From: Lophius americanus
Taxonomy: Eukaryota; Chordata; Actinopteri; Lophiiformes; Lophiidae
DNA: 64,000 bases
Direction of reading: 5' to 3'
Assembly: GCA_037951165.1 (NCBI GenBank)
Contig: JBBDHG010000041.1
Coordinates: forward strand, 3,217,501-3,281,500
Numbering within the stretch: position 1 is the first letter of the stretch; every line of letters starts with the position of its first letter. The notes under the pieces are model-generated. The model worked only from the letters and a program-made list of their open reading frames with translations. It had not been told where the DNA came from and ran no database searches. Shown piece after piece: positions 1 through 10,385 of this stretch. The position numbers and the translations under genes are program-made.

Positions 1-689
1 ACTGGGTGAGGACATTAAAGGGTTTAAATGGAAGGCTGCGTCGTACTAACACAAGAGAAGAAGAAGGAATAAAGGTCAGACGCAAACGTTTATAGAATGC
101 AAATACATGAAATGTCATAACTATTCCCATCAATCTATGAAGAATAACCTGTTTGATCCTCTTCTCAGGAATGTGTAGAGCAAACATGGAGACCAACCTT
201 TTCATGGTTTTCTGTATGTACTATATGTTCTATATGCACTTTATGTACCCGATGCCTCACCAGCAAAAACGTGCTGCATTCTGTCAGTCATTCCACCGCC
301 TGGAGCAAAAATAAAAGCGTCGCTGGTGACCACTGTTTTGTTCGACTGGGTTTATGATGAGTATTGATTGACGCATGTACTTTTATATACTTTTATGTAT
401 ATATAAATACATATATATATATATATATATGAACTCTACTGGTTTCAATCTGTCTAGTCTGTCATTATAGCTATTGTTATAGCTGCACATACAATCTGTA
501 AACGGGTTAAAGGCCAGTATTGTTTCTACACCGAGTGCTAGCTCATGCGGGAATTGTTGGGTCTGTTTAGGAAAGTGCTTTGAGAAAACTTTTGTTGTTC
601 TTTAGCAGTAAATATCGACAGAAATTCAGCCCATACAAAAGTAGAAAAAGCTCTCAGAGATCAAGAAAGACTTCCCCATTAATGTCTGA
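1..689. other. non-coding stretch, no gene seen
   Basis: No open frame with a recognisable protein signature is present on either strand. The only distinct structure is a pure (AT)10 run at 411-430. The rest reads as ordinary A+T-rich intergenic or intronic sequence. Confidence 0.6.
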
Positions 690-850
690 GTTATAGCAAG
701 CCTCTAAATCTACCAACGACTCCAACGAACTTCCTGAGTATCTCTCAAATAATCTGCAGCCGCTGGTCTCCTTCGCCTTCCACTTCGGTGTCAGTGTTCA
801 GCCCACTGATCCCCCGGCACCACCCCAAAGTTTTTCGGACTTTAGACAAG
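690..850. repeat. dispersed repeat family D, copy 1
   Basis: This segment is clearly similar to 32030-32225. Shared landmarks in the same order are CCTCTAAATCTAC, GTATCTCTCAAA, CTGCAGCCGCT and CGCCTTCCACTTC, then CAGCCCAC. No open frame is kept in this copy. The element class is unknown to me; two diverged copies 31 kb apart suggest an old interspersed repeat. Confidence 0.55.
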
Positions 851-1330
851 TCAAGGAGATTCTTTCTAATATCTTGCTTTACTGTAGTAGTTCTTATTTT
901 ACTCTCTTTCTGATTAAAACTCAAACTACTATGGCAACACAGTTTTTGCTAGAAAAAACTTAAAAACTATTTCCTTGATTTTTTTTGTTTTTAAACTTTA
1001 TTCCCACATATGAATGAATAGTTGTTAGATAGCGTCGTAATCATTTTGCTGCAGGCTGAACACATTATCACGATGAATCTGTGTACAATTATAAATTATT
1101 GTCGCCCCATGGCTTACGGCACAGACACCGACATATGAGTGCATTATATTGTTGTGCAAATAAGTGTCCTTGACGCCCCTCTCCAAACCCAACTTGGTCT
1201 TTCCCTGGTGTGACTGAGGCCTGAACATTTTTATATATATGAAAACATACATTATAATTTATGAATATGAGAAGATGTGACGGGTGTCAAGCCGGTACAA
1301 CAGTTAGGATCTGAAAACACGGCTTCAACA
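851..1330. other. A+T-rich non-coding stretch
   Basis: I see no coding signature, no RNA gene and no clear repeat here. The 75-residue open frame at 1025-1252 has no recognisable motif and is probably chance. Confidence 0.5.
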
Positions 1331-1520
1331 ACGTCTAGTGAATCAGTCTCTTTACTAGGTTAAAGGTGGGCAAACGATAAACGAGGGGGAAGGAAAAATA
1401 TGAGGTTTGGTGCAAGGGCAGAGGTCAGAACCATAAAACACAGGGAACACGAGGAATCACGGTGGAAAGGTTGGCACGAGGGAACAACACGATCTGGCAC
1501 AGGTGGAGAAGGTAGCACAG
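1331..1520 (+). repeat. local direct duplication, left copy
   Basis: About 180 bp here is repeated at 1911-2085 in the same orientation. Both copies share the runs TAGTGAATCAGT, TCTTTACTAGGT, GGGCAGAGGTCAGAACCATA and GGAACAACACGATCTGGCAC in order. The copies differ by several substitutions and a small indel around 1441-1455. They lie about 580 bp apart, which fits a segmental duplication or the two ends of one element. Neither copy encodes a recognisable protein. Confidence 0.75.
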
Positions 1521-1789
1521 ATTAAAAGCACTATGAGGCAGGAATTTACTGTAAGTGGTACAGTGCAACACAAGCAGAAGGTAAAAAGTTGGACAACAAG
1601 TCAAACGAGGCCACGATGAAAGGAATGTACCCAGAAATAACCACAAGAGACTTCAACCATATCAAAAAAAACAGTAATCACACCCAGTAACCACAATGAT
1701 GAAACAGAATAGACAAGGATATCATTGTGACAACCTCATTCCTTTTCTGCAAAAACAATGTACACCGGTTTTAACAGACTTCACCCAAC

Positions 1790-1880
1790 CTTGTCATTGA
1801 TATTTTGCCCATCTGTCATCTGGCAAACAATAGATGATGCACAAAATCCAGGTTGTGCAACAGATTCTTCCCATCTGCAA
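1790..1880 (+). pseudogene. possible LINE reverse transcriptase C-terminal scrap
   Basis: The segment around CAGATTCTTCCCATCTGCAA reads like the SFFP(S/T)AIRLLN tail common at the C-terminus of Rex1/L2-type fish LINE proteins. It is short and lies between the two direct-duplication copies. The assignment rests on one motif only. Confidence 0.25.
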
Positions 1881-1910
1881 TCAGGTTAAAACACGATCCA
1901 CAACTAGTGG

Positions 1911-2085
1911 ATCTAGTGAATCAGTGTCTTTACTAGGTAAAGGCGGGCAAACGTTAACCGAGGGGGCAGGAAAAATACAACGTTTGGTACAAGGGCAGAG
2001 GTCAGAACCATAAAACACGAGGAATCACGCTGGAAAGGTTGGCAGAAGGGAACAACACGATCTGGCACAGGTGGAGAGGGGAGCT
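1911..2085 (+). repeat. local direct duplication, right copy
   Basis: This is the second copy of the segment at 1331-1520, same orientation. It has lost about 10 bp in the CATAAAACAC region relative to the left copy and ends in a short AG-rich stretch. No coding content is seen. Confidence 0.75.
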
Positions 2086-2209
2086 CTCCACCCATTACTC
2101 TATATAATGTACAACATTCAATATTTATATGTGCAATTTATCATATCAGGTGCAATTAAGAGCTTAAGAACCTGGGGTCAGCTGTTCAGAGCAACAGGCG
2201 GTGTGTAAC

Positions 2210-2695
2210 ACAGGTTGAAGAAGCAAGTGTGAGGGTTAGGAGTTATCTGTGACAGAAGAGCGGCAGCAGGGAGTGAAGGGAACGGTTTCCAAGATGGTGG
2301 TGAGAGCAGCTCCTATGAATTGTTTAGAGACGGCGGCTCTGACCAGAAGACAGGAGGAAGAGCTGAAGATGTTCAGATGTTCTGTGGGAGTGAAGAAGTG
2401 AAGAGGATGGACAGGATTAGAAATGAGGACAACAGAGGGACAGTCCAGGTTAGAGGTCTCGGAGACAAAGTCAGAGAGGACCGACTGAGATGGTTTGGAC
2501 CCGTGAAGTAGAAGCGGGATAGTGGAGCTGCTTGTAGAAGGATGTTGGAGATGGAGCTACCGGGCAGGGGAACAAGTGGAAGACGAAAGACGAGGTTCCT
2601 GGATGTGGTTAGAGAGGACATGCAGTTGATCGATGGTAAAGATGATCGGCTGCTAAAGGGAACAGCCGAAAGAAAAAGAACAACAATCATGCTAC
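2210..2695 (+). pseudogene. RTE-type LINE, C-terminal remnant
   Basis: This is the decayed C-terminal end of an RTE-type LINE protein, downstream of the reverse transcriptase core. Readable pieces occur in three frames. First comes KMVVRAAP...LETAALTRRQEEELK near 2290-2370. Next is KRMDRIRNEDNRGTVQV then LGDKVREDRLRWFG (2398-2505). Last are MLEMELPGRGTSGRR and FLDVVREDMQLI (2542-2640). At least one frameshift lies around 2365-2395, and a stop at about 2509-2511 separates the second and third pieces. The end, GGGAACAGCCGAAAGAAAAA, matches the usual finish of this family (GGAGCAGCCGAAAGAAGAAG). No catalytic residues are present, so it is a 5'-truncated dead copy. Confidence 0.85.
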
Positions 2696-2734
2696 ATGTA
2701 AATAATTTCACACGGTTAAAGTTTGTTCTTCATA

Positions 2735-2828
2735 AGACATTTACTGCGGTTATTATCTTCTATTGTTCTTGTTCTATAAAATGTCATTCAGCAGTGACAA
2801 TAAAGTTAATCTTGAACCCTTGAAACTA
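2735..2828 (+). repeat. LINE 3'-tail-like sequence
   Basis: The string CAGTGACAATAAAGTTAATC followed by TTGAACCCTTGAA resembles the AATAAA-bearing 3' end of several fish LINEs, where a short TTGAA-type tail repeats. A comparable end is at 17136-17232. It may be a separate insertion next to the RTE remnant. Confidence 0.4.
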
Positions 2829-3269
2829 TCTAATCTAAAGATTAACTGCACTGTCACGGTGCCTCGTAGCACATCAACTCTTATCATGGATTTTCATTCA
2901 CTAAACTTTTGTACCTTGAACAAAAGTAAACGCTTCTCTGTGCCTCCGTTTTTACATTTTAACTTTAACCCACTCCAAAGTAAGTTGTGCCACCGAAGTT
3001 GACCATAATTTGTTCCTGCAAAGAAACTGCCGTGTCAGCTGTTTGGATTGCTGGTTTTAGAAGTTCGTGAAGGTCAAGTAGCTGGATGTGAAGGTCAGGG
3101 GTTGTGTGGTGACAGGTGGTTTGGGGACGATTGGATTTACCGTCCAAAGCTCATGGTTGAACCCTGACCTTTCACCCAGCTGGGGTGAAAAATTTCTACA
3201 GCAAACATGCCAATCAATCACCCCCACGAATCATGAAACGTGTCTCACTTTACACTGTTTTGTTTTGTT
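2829..3269. other. non-coding stretch
   Basis: No gene, tandem repeat or named element was recognised. The 116-residue open frame at 3088-3438 runs into the hAT-like element that follows and shows no protein signature. Confidence 0.5.
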
Positions 3270-3277
3270 GCGACTAG

Positions 3278-3891
3278 TAGAGGTGTACCGATCGCAAATT
3301 TCCCAATCACCCATTTTCATAAAGTCTGACCGGCCGATTCTGACCTTCTCTAAATTTTTTAAAACCGTTGTGTGTCTTAAGTGCTTCTATTTTTCAGGAT
3401 TGCATTGGAAGCTATGTCGGTCAGCGTTGTGTATGTGATCTGACTATTTGAAATTTACATTCACTCTGTCCTCCTGATGTATGACATCGCAGAGTCTTTA
3501 TAAAGTCTGACCGGCCGATACCAATTTCTGCCGGTCCCTTTCTTTTTCCCTTGGCTCTGCGTTCTCACTAGCTTTAGCCACTCTGCTAACATAAGTTTCT
3601 TGAAACTTCTTATGTTCCTCGCAGTGATTGAATTTGAAGTGTCTGATGAAGTTTGTTTTGTAGGAACGTTTTCGGGGTCGATCCTCTGCAGCCTATTTCG
3701 TTCTTACTGGTGTTACAAATTGCGAGCTTTGTAGAGTTCTGTTTTTTTTTTCCAGTTTTGCTGATGAGATGTTTGTAGCCGTGGCAGCTCATGATTGATG
3801 TGCGTGTAATCGGCCTAAGTGAGGCTGCTCAGCCGATCAGCGATCACATCAAAGTTGGCCTCCCGGTGTCCGATCGATCGGAGTACCTATA
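3278..3891 (+). mobile_element. hAT-like nonautonomous element, complete
   Basis: The left end TAGAGGTGTACCGATCG and the right end, inverted TATAGGTACTCCGATCGAT, form imperfect terminal inverted repeats of about 19 bp. The CCGATCG motif is typical of a widespread fish hAT-type family. The flanking 8-mers GCGACTAG (3270-3277) and GTGACCAT (3892-3899) agree at 5 of 8 positions, consistent with a decayed 8-bp target duplication. The 614-bp interior has no transposase frame. It contains CTCTGCGTTCTCACTAGC, seen inverted in the copies at 27285-27640 and 49970-50295. It repeats AAAGTCTGACCGGCCGAT internally (about 3322 and 3501). Confidence 0.75.
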
Positions 3892-4035
3892 GTGACCATC
3901 CATAAACACACCTGTCCAATAATTATGTGTTTTATTGTGACCTCTGATTCCTGAAATGTAGATTGATTATCTTGCCTCACAATACAGATATTCACAAATA
4001 TGTCTTGAATTGTTAGAGAAAGTAATTAATAATCA
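3892..4035. other. short non-coding spacer
   Basis: A+T-rich sequence between the hAT-like element and the L2 3' end. Nothing recognisable is present. Confidence 0.5.
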
Positions 4036-4366
4036 TAGTAATAATACATTTAATTTATAACGCACTTTACATTTGGATCAAATCTCAAAGTGCTTCAAAG
4101 TAAAAGCAGATAAAAGCATCAATAAAAAATATAATAATAATTATATATAAAAATATGACCAAAAAGCAGCAATGTTAATTAAAGTTATAGGTTCTGCTAA
4201 AAAGGAAAGTTTTAAGTCCTTCTTTAAAAGTGTCAGTCGTCTGTGGAGCCCTGAGATGGTCAGAGAGGGCATTCCACAGACGAGGAGAAGCAGAACAGAA
4301 AGCCCGATCACCCGTGGTGCTGAGTTTAGTCCGGGGAAGGAGGAGGCGGTATGAGTGGGTGGAACG
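4036..4366 (-). mobile_element. L2-type LINE, 3' end fragment
   Basis: Read on the minus strand this matches the end of the L2 protein plus 3' UTR of the longer copy at 15105-16528. The piece carries the coding stretch for RAFC..., RLWNALPDHL-like and FKEGLKTFLF-like residues with substitutions. The UTR then contains GCACTTTGAGATTTGATCCA and ends in an ATT-type tail. It is 5' truncated at about 4366, the usual result of incomplete reverse transcription. Confidence 0.85.
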
Positions 4367-5112
4367 GAAGAAGATATATGCGGATATAATTGAGCTCCTC
4401 TTGTGACAGTGCAGAAAAACAAAAGCTTATGGTTTAATGGTAAGATGGTTAACAGGTCAACGAGTTATTATCATGAGTTTCTTTATTATCATTTTATTTT
4501 CATTCTTTTAGACACCGGTCCCTTGGATTGTCCCGCCCTGTCAGATTGTGAAATCTGGCGTCTGGTTAACGAATGCCTGCCGGCGAACTTAATCCGCCCT
4601 CGCATTTCGTCCTCGAGAAAAGATCCTGTTGTTCCCTCATGTTGTCGGTTCCAGTGTTTTTTTTCCAGTATATGTTGGTTCTGACCTCAGCTTGTGTACC
4701 GGACTTTGCATTTTGCCCGGTCCTTTGGATTCGGGCTGGGCAAGTACCACTATAGGCTGTTTGTGGCCGGCACCGAACGCTTCCTTAGGGGGAACATAAG
4801 TATTACTTTCCTGTCTTCACCTCTGACACCACCTCCTATAGGCCCTTCTCGTGTCGTTAAACAACGATGATACATTTTGTGGGCGGAGCATAACTGGTAG
4901 GAGGAAAGTGACCGCTCTGCATTACCGGAAAATCCGGTCATCATCTGTCCGTAAGAATAAAAGGTTGTAAAAAAAAAAAAACACCGGAAAGGTTTTCTTG
5001 AGCACTTGATTAATGCATCCCCCCGGGCAACACATGACAAAGGTTCCTACATTCCTACTTCACCCACTACAAACGGAAAAGGGGAGCGGCTCTGAATCAG
5101 ACCGTGGCGGGG
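4367..5112. other. non-coding stretch, possible LTR scrap
   Basis: No gene was recognised. The segment 4510-4760, rich in TGACCT, CTTGTGTACC and GTCCTTTGGATT, vaguely recalls fish LTR-retrotransposon end regions, but no TG...CA boundary, primer site or second LTR is visible. An A-run at 4970-4981 precedes the minisatellite by about 130 bp. Confidence 0.35.
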
Positions 5113-5748
5113 GTATCATCTGGGTATCATCTGAGTATCATCTGGGTATCATCTGGGTATCATCTGAGTATCATCTGGGTATCATCTGGGTATCATCTGG
5201 GTATCATCTGAGTATCATCTGAGTATCATCTGAGTATCATCTGGGTATCATCTGGGTATCATCTGGGTATCATCTGAGTATCATCTGAGTATCATCTGAG
5301 TATCATCTGAGTATCATCTGGGTATCATCTGAGTATCATCTGGGTATCATCTCGGTATCATCTGGGTATCATCTGAGTATCATCTGGGTATCATCTCGGT
5401 ATCATCTGGGTATCATCTGGGTATCATCTGAGTATCATCTGGGTATCATCTGGGTATCATCTGAGTATCATCTGGGTATCATCTGGGTATCATCTGGGTA
5501 TCATCTGGGTATCATCTGGGTATCATCTGGGTATCATCTGAGTATCATCTGAGTATCATCTGAGTATCATCTGGGTATCATCTGAGTATCATCTGGGTAT
5601 CATCTCGGTATCATCTGGGTATCATCTGGGTATCATCTGAGTATCATCTGGGTATCATCTGAGTATCATCTGGGTATCATCTGGGTATCATCTGAGTATC
5701 ATCTGGGTATCATCTGGGTATCATCTGAGTATCATCTGGGTATCATCT
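5113..5748 (+). repeat. 11-bp minisatellite, about 58 copies
   Basis: The unit is GTATCATCTGR. I count 57 junctions, so about 58 copies, with perfect 11-bp phase throughout. Variation is almost confined to the two bases before each GTATC, giving three unit types (GG, GA, CG). The CG type occurs three times only. The order of types repeats in blocks: AAAGAGCG-like runs appear in both halves, which indicates block duplication as well as single-unit slippage. Open frames through the array give runs of IIWVSSEYHLG and are not evidence of a gene. Confidence 0.97.
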
Positions 5749-6595
5749 TCGACAACCAGCTGAAGTTCGATTTGAACACGGGAGACATTGTAAAAAGGAG
5801 GAAAAAGACAATTCCCCTTCGTCGCAAACTCAACTCTTTGACGTGTATCCTGGCTTCTTCGGGTCATTATCTCCGGTACCATCAGGGCGTCGGATCTCTC
5901 TACCTGTCTGGAGCTCCAACTGGACGTAAAGTCCTTAATCCACGCTGTATTAAGACTTTTAAATAAACCAAAATATAGAAAAATAACACGCTATTTATCC
6001 TTTTTCAACCTATTTATCTCATTTAACATTGTTTGGATGTTTAACTCCTTGGGTTTTAATCCATGTGGTGTTTTTGGTGGGACTATAATCTTGTTTTTGT
6101 CTTTGAGCTGCTCACAGAGGGATAAATGATTGAATCATTTATGCCAGTCATCCACCTCACACCCCTACGTCCAGGTAATAAGTGTGTTTTCACTAGATTA
6201 TATTCTATGCAATAATAATAACTGTTTTGTACAATAACTCTGCTGCGTACTTGAACTCTCCACTACTGGACTTTACTTTCTACATTTAATGTCACGAGAT
6301 GTGATTCCCGTAACTGAGTGAAGTACTGGTTTACAGGAAATGCGTTGACCCGACGCTCCTCCTGTCTTGTCTTTGGTTTGAATCCGATCCAAGCATTATA
6401 AGGCATCACAAATTCCAGTCACACGCCAACAGGTTGATTGGGTCACACAGGCGCTGCACCTGCAGCGCAAGTTCTGATATAATCTGCGGGTAAGAGTATG
6501 AGATCCAAAAGATTATGTTTATAAAGGGATGTGTCACGTAATACATTCCTCAAAAGATTGAAGCCAATCATTTCATCACAGACCGGATCTCAATG
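5749..6595. other. non-coding stretch
   Basis: No coding sequence, RNA gene or tandem repeat was recognised. It separates the 11-bp minisatellite from the Tc1-like remnant; its right part may include the diverged 3' flank of that transposon. Confidence 0.5.
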
Positions 6596-6599
6596 AAAG

Positions 6600-7632
6600 A
6601 AATATTCCAGTTTGAATTAAGAGGGAGAAACTGAAATCACAGGAAACACCAACTGGTGTGAATCATAACGAGTCTCAGGGGTGTGTTTGACCCCAATGTG
6701 CCAACATGGAGGTCAAACACAACATCTGGACCTGCTCCTGATGATACCGAGGACGGTGCCTTGGAGGATCTCCTCCCAGACCTGGATCAGGGCATGGGTG
6801 AGCTCCTGACAGTCTGTGGTTCTGCTTGGTGGCGTGTGACGCACCGGCACATAAAGTCCCAGAGGTTCTCAGGTGGGTAAAGGTCTGGGGAATGTGAGAA
6901 CCCCTCAGTGGAATCAATACCTTCACTATCCACCTTCATACTCTGGTCACATGAGGTCCAGCATTGGCCATGCTCCAAAAGGAACCGAGAGTCCACTTCA
7001 CCAGTTCATGGTCTGACAGTGGGTCTGAGGGTTTCATCCTGGTACCTAACAGCAGTCAGGGTACCGCTGGCTAACACATGGAGGACTGTGAGATCCTCCA
7101 AAGATCTGCTTCTCCAAACAATCCCTGACCCACCGCCAAACTGGTCCTGTTGGGATGATGTGTCAGGCAGCAGAACATTCACCACGGCGTCTCCAGACTC
7201 TTTCAGGTCACATGATCTCATCTGTGAGGAGAACGAGGCACCAATGGAGAACCTTCCCATCCCGATGTTCTCTGGTGAACATCAGTCCAGCTGCACGGTG
7301 CTGGACTCTGAGCTCAGGTCCCATTACAGAGTACTGGGCCCTCATGTCAGCCTCATGGAGTCTGGGTCCGACAGTTTGGTCAGAAAAATCACACCTTTAG
7401 CTGCTGGAGGACATTTAATTGGGTTGAAGTGCGCTTCCTGTTCCTTCTCACACTGAGGAGCAGATACCGGTCCTGCTGCCGGGCTTCTGACCCTATCAAG
7501 CTCCTGGTGTAACGGCCCTTCTCCTGGTTTCTCCTTCACGCACAGGAGACTGAGCTGGGAGTGGATGGATGTTCCACCCCGGAGGAGCTGGACTACCCGG
7601 TCCAACTGAAATGGCTGCAGGTACCGCATCAT
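6600..7632 (-). pseudogene. Tc1-like transposase, frameshifted near-full-length relic
   Basis: This is a decayed Tc1/mariner-superfamily transposase read on the minus strand. The likely start is one of the two ATGs at 7627-7632, giving MRYLQPFQLDRVVQLL, the typical N-terminus of a fish Tc1-like DNA-binding domain. Next come a QQDRYLLLSVRRNRK-like stretch (about 7470-7410), ARLMFTREH-like and VLLTDE-like catalytic-core traces (7290-7200), QFGGGSGIVW (about 7150), GTLTAVRYQDETLRPTVRP (7065-7006), DLYPPENLWD with the third catalytic acidic residue (about 6880-6850), and QELTHALIQVWEEI in another frame (about 6815-6770). Frame changes are needed near 7550, 7450, 7200-7260 and 6820, and the HTH region is partly deleted. 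The gene is dead. Terminal inverted repeats were not found. Confidence 0.9.
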
Positions 7633-7910
7633 GCAGCCAGCAGAGAAACACAAGACAAGGACACCAGCAAAATGCAAAAAAGGAGAAAAATCCCGCAGCA
7701 AGGATGAGGAGAGAGAGGAGGTGGCCACCGAAGAACCAGCTGGAAATGATTCCCAGTCCACTTCCACTTCCCAACCGGACCGAACCCACGAGTTTACCTG
7801 ACTTAATGTGTTTTATTGTGATGACCAAGAGCTCCCTTCATTTTTGTGAACAGGGTTTCACATCGTGATAAATACAATTAACTATAATGGTCTTCAGTCA
7901 ACAGAGGGGC
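7633..7910. other. non-coding spacer before minisatellite
   Basis: This is presumably 5' flank of the Tc1-like relic followed by unique sequence. No inverted-repeat partner or gene was recognised. Confidence 0.45.
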
Positions 7911-9046
7911 ACCTCCACCCGACAGTCTCCTATAAACCTCCACCCGACAGTCTCCTATATACCTCCACCCGACAGTCTCCTATATACCTCCACCCGACAG
8001 TCTCCTATATACCTCCACCCGACAGTCTCCTATAAACCTCCACCCGACAGTCTCCTATAAACCTCCACCCGACAGTCTCCTATATACCTCCACCCGACAG
8101 TCTCCTATATACCTCCACCCGACAGTCTCCTATATACCTCCACCCGACAGTCTCCTATATACCTCCACCCGACAGTCTCCTATATACCTCCACCCGACAG
8201 TCTCCTATATACCTCCACCCGACAGTCTCCTATATACCTCCACCCGACAGTCTCCTATATACCTCCACCCGACAGTCTCCTATAAACCTCCACCCGACAG
8301 TCTCCTATATACCTCCACCCGACAGTCTCCTATATACCTCCACCCGACAGTCTCCTATATACCTCCACCCGACAGTCTCCTATATACCTCCACCCGACAG
8401 TCTCCTATATACCTCCACCCTACAGTCTCCTATATACCTCCACCCGACAGTCTCCTATATACCTCCACCCGACAGTCTCCAATATACCTCCACCCGACAG
8501 TCTCCAATATACCTCCACCCGACAGTCTCCTATAAACCTCCACCCGACAGTCTCCTATAAACCTCCACCCGACAGTCTCCTATATACCTCCACCCGACAG
8601 TCTCCTATATACCTCCAACCCGACAGTCTCCAATATACCTCCACCCGACAGTCTCCTATATACCTCCAACCCGACAGTCTCCAATATACCTCCACCCGAC
8701 AGTCTCCTATATACCTCCACCCGACAGTCTCCTATATACCTCCACCCGACAGTCTCCTATATACCTCCACCCGACAGTCTCCAATATACCTCCACCCGAC
8801 AGTCTCCAATATACCTCCACCCGACAGTCTCCTATATACCTCCACCCGACAGTCTCCTATATACCTCCACCCGACAGTCTCCTATATACCTCCACCCGAC
8901 AGTCTCCTATATACCTCCACCCGACAGTCTCCTATATACCTCCACCCGACAGTCTCCAATATACCTCCACCCGACAGTCTCCTATATACCTCCACCCGAC
9001 AGTCTCCTATATACCTCCACCCAACAGTCTCCTATATACCTCCACC
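7911..9046 (+). repeat. 25-bp minisatellite, about 45 copies
   Basis: The unit is ACCTCCACCCGACAGTCTCC plus a 5-bp spacer that is TATAT, TATAA or AATAT. The period is 25 bp, with two 26-bp units that carry an extra A in CCAACCC (about 8617 and 8667). TATAA units cluster at the left end and around 8281 and 8531-8575. Rare point variants (CCCTACAG near 8419, CCCAACAG near 9021) occur once each. Because 25 is not a multiple of 3, a coding role is unlikely. The array should be length-polymorphic. Confidence 0.97.
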
Positions 9047-9841
9047 ACAAACTTAATTAATATGTTCATATTCTTTGTTTGTAATCATGAAGTCTTTCAT
9101 TCGGATTTTTTCTTCCGATTTTTTCTTTCGGACAAATAAAGACCCCCCAAACTACGACCTGACCTCCTTTACTTCTATAGACTGTTAAGACCTGCAGAGT
9201 GACCCGGCGACCAGTCGACCTGGTCTCCTTCCTTCGAACACTTGGGTGGAGACGTTCCGACCCAGTCCTCTATCCATCCCATCCCAAGTTATTTTACTTT
9301 GGTGTATTTCAACAGCGGATAGTTCATCTAACCCTCAACTGTAAACACGCATTAATTTCAACACTCTTCGTCATTTCCTTGTGAGTATTCCAGTCTCTGA
9401 TTACATTAAGTCAGACCCAATCCTGCTTTTTCCGATGCTTATGGCTCGGAAAGAACCAGAGGAGTTAGATGTCAGCCAGGTCAAAACCCAAAACCATCTG
9501 TACCTCGTCCAGCTCTCAATACAACTTAATGTGTTCGCGCACGGAACAACTGCTGAACCCAACCTCGCTCCGTTTCGTCACCACAAGATTCAATCTGTAT
9601 GTCTTATCTGAAAAAGGGAGCATGTGATTTCTGATAAATGAAAATGTTCCACCTGCGTCACGCAGCACCTTAATTACAACACGTCCTTCACCTCCAGCTC
9701 ATCCACAAAAGAATTACTAATAAACTCAAAACTGGAATCACCAGTTTGTTGGTGTCTTCTCGTAAACTGTGGAAGCCGTCATCACTGAAGCATTGGTTGG
9801 AAGCTGCAATCTCGTCATTTGAAGATGTTCAATATTTATTC
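9047..9841. other. non-coding stretch
   Basis: No gene or named repeat was recognised. A short imperfect duplication of CGATTTTTTCTT-like sequence lies at 9102-9131. Confidence 0.5.
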
Positions 9842-9975
9842 CAGGTGCAGATGTTCACTAGTTGACCAGGTGCAGATGTTCACTAGTTAACCAGGTGCAG
9901 ATGTTCACTAGTTGACCAGGTGCAGATGTGAAACAGTTGTGTAGGTGCACATGTGCAATAGTTGTCCAGTTGCAC
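9842..9975 (+). repeat. short 25-bp tandem array, about 5 copies
   Basis: The unit begins CAGGTGCAGATGTTCACTAG and is 25 bp long. Three near-perfect copies (9842-9916) are followed by two diverged ones and a partial. The array is unrelated in sequence to the 25-bp minisatellite at 7911-9046. Open frames on the minus strand give HLHLVN-type runs that come only from the repeat. Confidence 0.85.
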
Positions 9976-10385
9976 AAGTCCCCGCCCACCTCCACCTCCA
10001 CAGAGTCCAGTAGACGGTCCAGAACAGAGCTGGACCTCCTGACCAGCCCGATGAGTCTCGATAAGGATGTTTTCTGTATTCGCAGTGTGAAGTGGTGAGA
10101 AATTGCTGAGGATGTTTTCTTCTTTCTTCGGACGTAAGCAAAACATTATGACCAACACAGGAACCAACGGTCCGATCAGCGAGCAACACCACGAAGAGTT
10201 TGGCAGAGTTAAGGCACGCAGATAAACTTACAAAAGAACCTAGACAAAACGTTGGGAACCATGTTTAACTTTTAACAAAAGTCTTTATCAACCAATTAAA
10301 AACAAATAGAATCAAATTTGAGAAAATCTAATCAAATCAAATCGTAGATGTTGTGTGTGCAGAAGTGGAGAACGGAGAAGAGGAG
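9976..10385. other. non-coding stretch
   Basis: Two overlapping minus-strand frames of 94 residues start near 10167-10192 and run into the tandem array. Neither shows a motif I recognise. AATCAAAT-type short repeats lie at about 10308-10343. Confidence 0.45.

Noticed and set aside
4500..4760. LTR of a Gypsy-type element
   Set aside because: Only compositional resemblance; no paired LTR, primer-binding site or polypurine tract.
6683..7868. Plus-strand open frames of up to 182 residues
   Set aside because: They are antisense to the Tc1-like transposase relic and show no motif of their own.
5113..9046. Regular repeats resembling a CRISPR array
   Set aside because: Units of 11 and 25 bp are directly adjacent with no unique spacers, and the DNA is clearly eukaryotic. 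These are minisatellites.
9883..10192. Two overlapping minus-strand frames of 94 residues ending in HLHLVN repeats
   Set aside because: The repeats come from the 25-bp tandem array and the rest has no motif.
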